DNA from: Paramacrobiotus richtersi
Lineage: Eukaryota; Tardigrada; Eutardigrada; Parachela; Macrobiotidae
NCBI GenBank assembly: GCA_034698045.1
Contig: JAQGAU010000554.1
Location: 1 to 26,376, forward strand
Reading direction: 5' to 3'
DNA: 26,376 nt
The notes beneath the pieces were generated by a model. It saw only the letters and a list, made by a program, of their open reading frames with translations, was not told the DNA's origin and did no database searches. This document shows positions 9,225 to 26,376 of the stretch, piece by piece. Made by a program: the position numbers and the translations under genes. The stretch's first letter is position 1. Each line of letters begins with the position of its first letter.

Positions 9225-9440
9225 TGACTTCCAGCCGCTCGTACAGCGGGCCAATGTTTTTATCTTGACTTTTTGTGGGAAACTTCGCACATCCCGACGA
9301 TTGTGGTAAGGCAGGAAGAAAGCCATCCAAGAGATAAAACATGCTGATATTGCGATGGTTGTTCCGCATCGCTGATGGCTCCAAAGGGGCCTAATAACGA
9401 CCTAAAATCCCGTCCATGCTCCGGTTCCGGAATAACTAAG
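9225..9440. promoter_or_regulatory. Conserved proximal island U4, copy A
   Basis: GC-richer and very similar to 20960-21190. It lies 100-320 bases before receptor exon 1, so it may hold the promoter. It contains GTGGGAA (9275-9281, B 21013-21019), the known Su(H)/CSL consensus, and TGTGGT (9302-9307, B 21040-21045), a Runt-type core, both conserved. The minus strand has open frames here in both copies, but single-base indels shift them relative to each other, so a shared antisense protein is unlikely. Confidence 0.48.
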
Positions 9441-9543
9441 TAATTCCTTTGGCCCTTCTTTTCTGATGCCAGTTTTGAAATCCATATGTAGAAAAATGAT
9501 CGCTTTGAACCCTGGACATGCTCAGTGTTTTTCTTAAAGAAGC

Positions 9544-17448
<7,905 letters not shown>

Positions 17449-18008
17449 GTGCGGCGCTTTCTTCTGCACAAAACGTTTTTAAGTAAAAAGTAAAGCTCTT
17501 CATCTTTATTTACCCATCCTTCATAAAGTCTAGACATCGGTGACGTGACAGTGGAAGAAAGGGCGGCCGTACTTCCTTTATGGCCTCGATGTTCTGAACT
17601 CGTTTGTGTGTCAAATCAGTAACGCTTTAACGCTTATGGATTGTCGTTGTGCTAAATTGTGGGCCCATTCCGTTAACGTTGCCACAAAACAGCTGTGATA
17701 AAATGCGAATAATTCCATAAAAATCCTAACACAATGGTTCATCAGCATACAATTCCTGGACAGTCAGAAGACTCAGAACAAGGATTCTCTGTGTTCTAGT
17801 ACCCAAATAAGTATACAGTAAAATGTTGATCAAACTTACGTATACTGTAGTGCGGTGTCTGAAAGTACAGTAGATCCTATATATTATACTTCATGAAACG
17901 TTACAAGAAGTCATTAATCATTACAGTTTAATATAACCTGATAGAAAAATATTTTTGACAAAATTAAGAGCGTATATTATGGCACACGTACGAAGTATAA
18001 AGTTAAAT
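17449..18008. other. 3' flank of receptor A and duplication junction
   Basis: Presumed 3' UTR and intergenic DNA. No canonical AATAAA is obvious, and CATAAA near 17522 is only a weak candidate. It ends where similarity to 6208 begins. Confidence 0.5.
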
Positions 18009-18310
18009 CACATTAGCAACCACGTTATCACCGCTAATTCATTCAAAGCCGGCAAAGTTGGACGCGCTGACATCACCGCCTAAGGTCCGCCTTCATTGAC
18101 CTTCTGCAGCTGGATGCAAAGAATATGACGACCTGTTCCAATAAGATAAATCAATCTGAAAGCACCATGACCATTACTTCTCACCGGTCGAAAGTTTTAA
18201 GTCGGCGAGAAAACTCCCGGAAACCAGTTCTTAATGCGAATAGGGAAAGAGAATCTGTAGATCTCTCTTCGTTAATAACGACTTGTTCCATACAGAATTA
18301 TATATAGCTA
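18009..18310 (+). pseudogene. Decayed copy of the 6141-6451 terminal exon
   Basis: Matches the last about 240 bases of that exon (for example aaccacgttatcaccgct and tctcaccggtcgaaag). The acceptor and the first about 65 bases are absent because the duplication starts inside the exon. The frame is broken near its left end, with a TAA around 18079 in one frame. A 60-codon open piece from 18125 keeps the likeness (SHRSKVLSRRENSRKPVLNA against the original's basic patch). It has no splice acceptor or signal exon, so it is most likely nonfunctional. Confidence 0.75.
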
Positions 18311-18894
18311 TAGGTACATCTTTAAGACTGAAAACTCTGGACCACCTCTTGCATACTGTAAATTGAACTGTTGAAATCTGCTTTTTACGCAAGACCGATC
18401 AGTCCAGCGGTTATACCTAATCGGACCGATCGCGAGTTAACATGTTCAAAGACATGTGAAAAAAGTACTGTTATTTGAATAATGCTGATTATTCTGGTCT
18501 GTATATGTATATATATAAGCAGTAACTTTGAACAATTAAATTCAGTACTTCACCTTTGTTCATTTCAGTTTTCAATCTGCTACAGTTTATTTGTATTAAT
18601 TTACGTTCTGTTTTGTAATGTGTCTATACCATATTTTTATCCAAAACTGCAGCTTTTGCAAAAGTTACAGCGTAAGCCACAGAACGAAAAGTTTTAACGT
18701 GTGTGTTTTTGTCGCAAACATACACGTTAAAACGTAGATCAAAACGTAAGTAATATTAATAATAATGTGCAGCATGCACGGAGAAACTTGGAGTACAGTA
18801 GTCAGTAATATGATCATGAAAAGCCGAGAGATAATTACAACTAGTATTTTGCACATTCGGAATGTACCCCAGTACTACTTACCGCGTAAATGTT
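18311..18894. other. Diverged intergenic stretch of unit B
   Basis: AT-rich, with weak likeness to 6475-6912. No gene seen. Confidence 0.5.
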
Positions 18895-19330
18895 GAATGT
18901 AGAGCCCATATTTTGCCTGTATTCATTTTTTATCATCTTTTTGATTATGGATCGCATAATGCATGGAGATGTGCGCTCATTTAGGCGTAGAGCTCTTAGC
19001 TCACTCAACGAGTGCACTTCCCGCATCGTAATCATGGGAGCCGGTCCCGTATGGGAAATGGACAAATTTAATTACGCGAAGCAGATAGTTTATTCATCTG
19101 CTATACGATTTCAATGAAAAGCGAATGCTCTTCACAACCGCGGTAACGTAAATATTGGGCGATCCTAAAGCCAGTCAAGCGGAAAAGAATGGCGTAAGGA
19201 ATCTCCTACAAATTGCCCTACTATTCATTGGCTTTGACTGCCATCTAATATGTGGAGTCAATAAAAAGGATTTTTATTCACTTGGAACTCCATTGGTTTG
19301 TCATTCGCTTCCAGTTTAATTTATTTCAAT
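18895..19330. promoter_or_regulatory. Conserved noncoding island U1, copy B
   Basis: Partner of 6913-7330. A frame from ATG 18950 is open to 19117 here, but its equivalent in copy A is frameshifted. Confidence 0.45.
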
Positions 19331-19507
19331 GAAAAAAACATAAATCTGCATGTCGCTGCATACTTTTTTTTGCAAATTTGGTTAATGCAAGTCGGAATAA
19401 TTTTTTTGCCATGGAATATGGAATAAATGAAGTTTGTAATACCAATGCCATCTTTTAGACAAATTCTGCTTGCTTCCATTTCTGGTATATGTGATTCAGC
19501 CTTATGC

Positions 19508-19868
19508 ACAGATGCGTTTTGCCGGCCATTTGATTAGGGAGCTGCACTTAATCAACCATTGAAAAGAAACATTTTCTCATTGCGTCATACATAACCAGAG
19601 TATACAGAGGGATGATGCTTTGTTCCGGTGTGGATTGCCATTCCTTTGTGTAGTGGCGTATTTGCCAGTTTGTAATATAAGTTGCGAAGATTTATCGTGT
19701 CGAAGATTGGTATTATGTGCTTGGCCATTGCATATCGATTTTTAATCGGTCCACCACGACAAAATTTCTTCTAAAGTCAGCTTGGCAGTCTTTCCCGCGA
19801 TGATAGCGTATCGTTAGTCGGGGAGCAGCTTTGATCAACAAGATCAAAAGAGAGATCACAAAAAAATC
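19508..19868. promoter_or_regulatory. Conserved noncoding island U2, copy B
   Basis: Partner of 7568-7925, with the ATCGAT/AATCGG pair at 19734-19749 unchanged. Confidence 0.45.
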
Positions 19869-20273
19869 GATTGGATTATGCTCTATACTAAAATGAATTC
19901 GACATCTCACGTAATAGTGGTTAAAGATTTCAAATAATTATTCAGTAGTATTGTCTACGATTTCGAAAAATTATCTAGTGTGTTATGTTTAAATACAATG
20001 CAAGTTCACTAGCTATAGCCCGGTGTAATTATATTTCGCCATAGTACTGTCAGTATCAATGTCTGCAGTAAATTAATACGCATTTGTGTGACCTTACATC
20101 GAGATGGCGAGTGGTAATTATGTAGTAACCGAGATAGCCTAACGTTTCAGATATATTACCATCCATGCATAATTCCAATGTATTCGAAAAACGCTGGATC
20201 TTAGTCTGTGAACTGGACACCTCCGCCTAAAGAATGCGCAAACGATCCGTTTCATTAATAACAGCAATCACTG
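19869..20273. other. Diverged spacer in unit B
   Basis: Little likeness to unit A and no gene seen. Confidence 0.5.
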
Positions 20274-20585
20274 GTAACGATAATAACAGCGTATCAGTTG
20301 GTACAGCCAAGCGCCTGCGTTAGCCCGCTCTGTTTTCGTAATGGAAGGATGTCGCAATACTTACACAAAATGAGCACTGAATCCCATTAACATGTTTCGA
20401 TGGTAATCCAGCAGGCGGGATCGAAACGTATCATTGAGCATGATACCGGAACACTAAAAGGACATCGGACTAGTTTTCCCTTTAGATCCCTGTTGGCGTA
20501 GTTATAGCTTCAGTGCCCAATCAGCATGCTTGCACGGTATCGGTTCGGTGAACCGATGAAATAAAAAACCCAACCGAACCGTTCG
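20274..20585. promoter_or_regulatory. Conserved noncoding island U3 with hairpin, copy B
   Basis: Partner of 8395-8690. The same perfect 7-base inverted repeat lies at 20428-20446. Confidence 0.42.
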
Positions 20586-20959
20586 GGCTACATTCGAAGA
20601 TTTCCAACGTTTTACTTTTTTACAAAAATGGGCTGAAAAATGGACAACAGAGCATGAAAGTGTGAAAAATTGTTTGGAAATATTGATATGTAGCCATTAC
20701 AAACTGCATTAAAATTTCTAATACTGCTTACGTAAATATTTTTGTTTTATGGCACAACTATTCAGATAAAAGTATAATACTCTTTGTTACTTTTATTGTG
20801 TTCTAGCATAGCAGTGCCGATAAATATTAACCATAAAAATATAACTATTCACGCCCCATACTTATATTATAGTTAACGTTCTAGCCGAGAAAGTCTTATT
20901 GTCAATACTAGTTTTGACCGGGTGGGCTCGTACATAATTGATCCAGCCAAAGCTGTAGC
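20586..20959. other. Diverged AT-rich spacer in unit B
   Basis: Low likeness to unit A. No gene seen. Confidence 0.5.
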
Positions 20960-21190
20960 CGATGACTTCTAGCCGCTCGTACAGTGGGCCAACGTTTTTA
21001 TCTTGACTTTTTGTGGGAAACTTCGCACATCCCAATGATTGTGGTAAGGCAGGGAGAAAGCCATCCAAGAGATAAAACATGCTGATATAGCGAATGGTTG
21101 TTCCGCATCGTTGATGGCTCCAAAGGGGCCTAATAACGACATAAAATCCCGTCCATACTCCGGTTCCGGAATAACTAACAATTCCTTTGG
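20960..21190. promoter_or_regulatory. Conserved proximal island U4, copy B
   Basis: Partner of 9225-9440, with GTGGGAA at 21013-21019 and TGTGGT at 21040-21045 kept. It lies 130-360 bases before the exon 1 ATG of receptor B. Confidence 0.48.
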
Positions 21191-21319
21191 ATATTCTTTC
21201 CCGATGCCATTTGTGAAATCCATCTATAAAAAAATGATGGTTTTTTATCATCGACATGGTCAATGTTTTCTTTAATAAACTCTTGTATTCATATACGGTA
21301 AACGCAAAAAGGATTAGCC

Positions 21320-24300
21320 ATGGGCGCTTCAAGTGACCTTAAGCGGAGTAGTTCGACAAGGGAAAAGTTGCCATATTGTGGGAGACGAGGCAAGGATATC
21401 AGATTCTACGAATGCTCATTTTATTGCCGAACAAAGCTAAAACTATGGATAATTATGGGACTCATGTTGTTCTTTCCGGCGATAATACTTGCGTTACCAC
21501 CTCAAATTCAGATAGGTAAGGTGTTTACGTTACTTTATAACATTCCCAGTTTATTCTTTTTTTAGAAGCACAGCAAACTTATTCATGCTTATACGTAATA
21601 TACATCATTAGCTGGCATCTCCGTTCATATATCATATAAGCTATCTATTATTAACCAGCAACAGTTCAGCAGTCGTTCAGATATATCTTTGCTAGAATTA
21701 ATGCAGATATATTATTAGGTATGAAATTTCAAAACGTTTCTTGCTTGAGATTTCTCGACACAATTGTTTTGTCCTGTGTTATAGTTGAGTAAGAAATTAC
21801 GACAGTTCTTAACCATAGCCCCAATTCTGTCACAAATTGATCCTGACGTTTGAATGTGATTAGCAAGGCTTTGGGAGAAGTGATCGTTTAAAGGAGTATC
21901 AATGTCATTTTCACGCGCATTTGCGACTCTTTGGCTCGCACTAGTTAAAATGTAAAAAACACTTATTTTTTCCATGCGGTATTTTGTTATGCTGGAATTT
22001 TCTTGTATAATTTTTATTACTTGCAAAAATAAAATTGTGGCGCTCAGTCACAAATGGTGCATAAAGAACTTCAAATATTTCTTTGATCTGCAGATATCTG
22101 CCCTGGTTGAATAGAGAATCCATTAATAAACACTCTGAAAGTTAAAAAAACCAACCTTAAGGCGTAACTGCATAATTCTCACTTACATCCACCAGTACTT
22201 ATGACGCAATAAAAAAACGCCAACTGGAAGAGAATCGATACGTTCGAATTAGAAGTTGATCATAAAAAATTACCGGAAAACTGTTTGCGTGCTGCTGCTG
22301 TATTGTCTGACAAATTGTGGCAGGTGTCAGCGGCGGAAGTGCACTATAATTTCTGGCTGTCATTCACTCCCACAAGCCGGAGATTCTGCTCCATATAAAA
22401 TGTGGTAGCACTGTGAAATTATAAATTGATAAGCAAGGAATGTTTTTCGCGCATTGACTCTAATGTTTATTTTAAATTACACATTTGCACGCATTGATAA
22501 CGCCGAGCATTCTCCGTTTTTTTGGGTTGCTACGCTTTGGACATGATTGCATGCATTTGGATGCATGGATTAGTACTGATAGCACGTCCATTCCCATGAG
22601 TACTGACATCCCATCACAACTGAAAATTACTTAATTAACAAAGAGCGGTATATGCTCAAGATTATGTATAGTCAACGTGGAAGTTTCAGCTTAAATTCAT
22701 TTTTTATGGTCTATGTAATCTAGGAATCACAAATTTTTGGCCAGGATTAATAACTTGAAAAAATTATTTTACAATTAATACCAGGACACCATAGTCTTGC
22801 ACACAGTAGACCGTGATAAGTCTTATGACTGCACATGTTTAACATTTGTAATTAGCGGTCTTCAGAACCCAACAGTATAATAAATTTCTCCAAAAACACC
22901 ATTTGCAATCATTACGGTAATAAACGAAGCGCTTAGTACGCTGAATATAGTTACCTATACATAACATCGAGCAACCAAACGAATCTTAATATGTCTCAGG
23001 CGCTGGCTTTGTAAATATTTCTGATGCGGTAATGCCGATAAAAAAGTAACCAAAGACATCCATATCCAGTCAGAGGTTAATTATAAACAGCAGAGATGCA
23101 TGACTGTTTTTTTAAAAATTTATTGTACACAAACTTGATTTTGTTAATTTAGTGATAATACATTATCGTTCCGTTCATGGATACGAAAACTAGAACTCGT
23201 TCTCTCCACTTCAGCCACTGTAAGTAAATTGCGCTAGTCGTCTATAATCAGAAGACATATTTATCCCGAAAAAGGAGACATGACAGTGCCCAACTGTTTT
23301 TCTTCTCCAGTTATTTAACTACCGCCGGTTGATACAACGAGTTTAGTATCGTTTAATTAATTACGTTTGTACACGGAAACCTGAGACGCAAATTAACAAC
23401 GATGTAATTTAATAATGTGCATAACATTTCGACTGGTTTCTTTCATCCTGCTCGCTGCTGCAACAACAATCTGTATTCCAAATACGGGAACGAAAAACGA
23501 ACAGCATACTTTTAAGGCGCACGACATACCATCTGTGATTGGAATAAGTGCTATTTGCATATCCTCGAAGAGATCTTTATAAATATGTGTATCAACACTT
23601 CAGTCCGGCCATATTGATTGGGTATACATGAAATGTGTGTGCACACATTGATAACCTTTTGGTTTCATAAATGTTTTCTCAATAAAGCCAACAAAAATCC
23701 ATCTGTACATTAGTTCTGTAAACTACGGTTACGGCTAAAAAATTCCAAATTCTGTCTCCTGCATGCGTATCAGCATATCGTAAATTAAACGGTTCTGTAA
23801 TGCAACGCAGAACGTATAGAACAAGTTTTTAAAAATAAAAGGGGTATTGGGACGACTGGAACGTTTTCACGTAAATGTTTGATCTGAGAATAAAATATTA
23901 ATGCGTTTTCAGAAAAAGTCGGACAAATTTTTTTCCAAATATTAAATTAAGCCAGGCAGAAATATTTTCCAGACTACTATGTTAAATCACAGAAAGCGTC
24001 GGTCTGATATACTAAAAAGACCACTGTAATATGTGTACTATATATGTAGTTAGTTGTAAAAAGCTGAACAATATATCTTTTGAAGAGAAACAGAAACACT
24101 GATTTACGTACACCGGCAGTGTTGGCGGCTCATGTCGATTAGCTCACTGTACAGCCAACCGGAAATTAGTTGCGATCGTACAAATCACCAAGCGATTACT
24201 CACTAATTACCTAATAGTGGTTTTATCCCGCGACAGTGTGTACTGGCAACACATCCCAACGATCAAGTGGTTGCAGCCAGCTTACGTGGACTACGCTATG

Positions 24301-26376
24301 ACCAAAATAATTAGTCTCGTTACCGGCTAAACGCAATGACCCTTATCTAACGACTGAATAAACAGCCATTAGGACAGTGATTAGGTTAAAGGTCACAACG
24401 GACATTAGCGCAAAAGCGGTGCAGGAGAACGTTATATCTTCTCATCCAGAATGTAGATTCCTGATTAATTATTCTAAACAAAATACGTGTTCCGCACTGC
24501 TTCTGCATGCTTTATCCTAACTTTCGATAGGTAATACATACGTGTACCGCCGAACCGCAATTAGGAAACTAGCCCGTTGCAATACATAACTATCCCGAAC
24601 CCTTTTTCATCGAGTAAACAAAGCGTTTTAGATGTTTATGGTTTGCCAAATATCATAGTTATTTTAGCCTGTTTAGCATCTCGCATTATTAAACTGCGTT
24701 TTAAATTATAATAATGGTCGTAGGCGGAATTTTTGAGGACGATGCCAGAGGCCGAGCAATAGAAGCTGCATTTCGATTCGCAGTGGATCGTATTAACAGC
24801 CAAGGAAAGATTCTGCCGCAGACACTTTTATCATACCACATCCATTTCGTGCCACGTGACAACAGCTTCTTGGCCTCCAAGAAAGGTTAGCATACATTTC
24901 ACATTTGTAAATAAACGGACCTGTATGTATTCATTATTGATAGCCTCCCGCGTCGTACCACAAAAAGCGATCAAATTAACAATAATCGACAGAGCATTGT
25001 CATGTTTTTCTCTGCAGTATGCAACCTAGTGCGAACGGGGATCGCGGCTCTGTTTGGTCCGCAAGATCATATGTTAAGTGCCCATGTTCAGTCCATTTGC
25101 GCCACACTCGAGATCCCGCATGTTGCCGCACGCTGGGAACTGGAGCCGCCATTTCGACAAGCCACGATCAATTTGTATCCTTCGTACTCTGTGCTCAATC
25201 AGGCCTTTGCCGATGTCATTGATCACTGGAAATGGAAGCGCATGGTGATTTTATACGAGGACCAATTTGGTTAGTATTATTTTTCACGTTTTCCCATGCG
25301 CAACGAAAAAAGTCAGTGCAAAACTGAATTTTGTATTGGATGTAATATTATTAAAACATCAGCGTTTTTATTAAAATGAAAATTAAAAAAGCATGTTTAA
25401 AGAACTGAAGATTTTTTATATCGAAAGTTGCTAAGATTCTGTTATGTTTTTTATTAGCTTTGTTTCTGGTATCTATGTCAGCAGCTCAATATAAAACGTG
25501 CTAATTCAAGGAGTTGAGTACGTGCTACCAAAGATATGAATTAGCAGAATATTTCTATTATATATAATGCTGTTACAACGAAATATAATGCTGTAATATA
25601 ATTATAAGCTGCAGAATGTGACTACTGCATGATGGCCAATGGTACTTTTACATTTGTCACCATTTTGTGCGATTGCGCTAACTATATGCTGAATTATCAT
25701 AATTCATAAAAAGTCTAAATTTTACAAAAGAGTGCTGCTGTGTCAACGTCAATATTTTCAGGGTTGGTAAAACTGCAGAATCTTATGAAGATGCAGCAAG
25801 CGTCAGCCGATAATCAGAATGGAGTATTCATCCAGCAAGTGAACAATAAGGATTATCGAGGAGCACTGCTGTCGATTAAGGAAATGAACCAGTTTAACAT
25901 TGTAGTCGACATTGCTGACGAACAGCTGCATCACGTTCTGCGAGCGGTAACATAAGAAATAATTTATAACTACATTTCAAATGTGTTACTTGTAATGTAT
26001 TCATTTGTGCCTTTTCAGATGCTACAACTCCAGATGAATGACTTCCGGTATCATTACTTCTTTACAACCTTTGTAAGGGAATAAAACCATTTTTTCACTC
26101 CATCGTCAGTTTTGAATCGGTTGATTGTGCTTAATTATATGCTAAGGCAAAGATATCGATTATATTATATTATATAGATTATATATTTAAAGCCAATAAT
26201 CTCGGTAAATGGTTACGAAGGCGAGTGTTCATTTCACATAAAATTTTGTTGTAGAATTTAGAATTGCTCAATTTGGAGGACTTCCGATACAACTACGTTA
26301 ACATAACCGGTTTCCGTCTGATAAAACGCGATGAAACCCCATATAAAGAAATTACTCAAAGCTTGCACAAGCTTCG
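21320..26376 (+). CDS. GRIK-like: Kainate-type ionotropic glutamate receptor subunit, copy B (5' part, cut by window end)
   Basis: Second tandem copy of the receptor. Exons seen: 21320-21515, 24724-24885, 25018-25269, 25762-25946, 26019-26072 and 26255 to the window edge (partial exon 6). Lengths of exons 2-5 and all splice phases equal those of copy A, and no stop or frameshift is present. Exon 1 gives a signal peptide (LWIIMGLMLFFPAIILALP) and QIQIG. Exons 2-6 encode the start of the amino-terminal domain. In exon 2, about 11 base differences from copy A are all synonymous by my reading. Exons 4-6 carry a few changes (for example His to Asn, Gln to Leu, His to Tyr, Gln to Lys). This pattern suggests a functional gene under constraint. 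The ligand-binding and channel parts lie beyond the window. The exon 2 acceptor (ggtcgtag) has a poor pyrimidine tract. Confidence 0.95.
21516..24723. other. Receptor B intron 1 (about 3.2 kb) with conserved islands
   Basis: Longer than in copy A (about 2.5 kb). Islands matching A are at 21782-21935, 22205-22410, 22540-22650, 23535-23720, 24095-24220 and 24290-24400. Stretches between them, such as 22660-23530 and 23730-24090, show little likeness. No exon is supported inside. Confidence 0.85.
25270..25761. other. Receptor B intron 3
   Basis: AT-rich and almost unrelated to intron 3 of copy A. Contains a small imperfect repeat of ataatgctgt near 25563-25600. Confidence 0.85.

Larger units (their letters stand above)
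18009..26376. repeat. Tandem duplication, unit B (runs off the window)
   Basis: Second copy of the receptor locus: a broken piece of the small-gene exon, the upstream islands, receptor exon 1, intron-1 islands and exons 2-6. It begins abruptly near 18009, where similarity to position 6208 starts. The right end is not in the window. Confidence 0.93.

Noticed and set aside
18890..19117. Open frame in island U1 of copy B (KFNYAKQIVYSSAIRFQ end)
   Set aside because: Copy A has a one-base deletion giving an early stop, while DNA likeness is equally high outside the frame.
20862..21332. Minus-strand open frame of 156 codons in unit B, with a shorter partner in unit A (9187-9384)
   Set aside because: Indels put the two copies in different registers and changes are often non-synonymous. 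More likely conserved promoter DNA or an old gene relic than a living gene.

Overview
This window is nuclear DNA from an animal, most likely an invertebrate. Genes are split by many short GT-AG introns (about 50-500 bases, with one of about 2.5 kb). Coding segments are GC-richer than the AT-rich introns, and the main product is a complete kainate-type ionotropic glutamate receptor (iGluR). I cannot name the species.

Left part (1-6560): a cluster of small, unrecognised plus-strand genes. Several follow one plan: a short exon encoding a signal peptide, a phase-1 intron, and a terminal exon that is proline/glycine-rich, low-complexity or strongly charged. Complete two-exon models are at 611-1474, 2260-2751 and 5018-5793. 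Orphan terminal exons with the same phase-1 acceptor are at 3428-3765, 3915-4048 and 6141-6451. A possible short secreted peptide lies at 4074-4310. The first 350 bases may hold the end of another gene.

Middle and right (about 6208-26376): a tandem duplication with a period of about 11.8-12.5 kb. Unit A (about 6208-18005) holds the 3' part of the last small gene, about 3 kb of upstream DNA with conserved islands, and a 16-exon kainate receptor gene (9544-17448, 992 codons). Its reading frame joins exactly across all 15 introns. Unit B (about 18009 to the window edge) repeats this. It has a decayed fragment of the small-gene exon, the same upstream islands, and receptor exons 1-6 at the same phases with no disruption. 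It is cut by the window end inside exon 6.

Between the copies most intergenic and intronic DNA has diverged, but discrete noncoding islands upstream and inside intron 1 remain closely alike. This is natural paralogous footprinting of probable regulatory DNA. Exon 3 and the end of intron 2 are much more alike than the neighbouring exons, which suggests gene conversion. Both receptors would go to the plasma membrane as glutamate-gated cation channel subunits. Copy A encodes Gln at the pore Q/R site.
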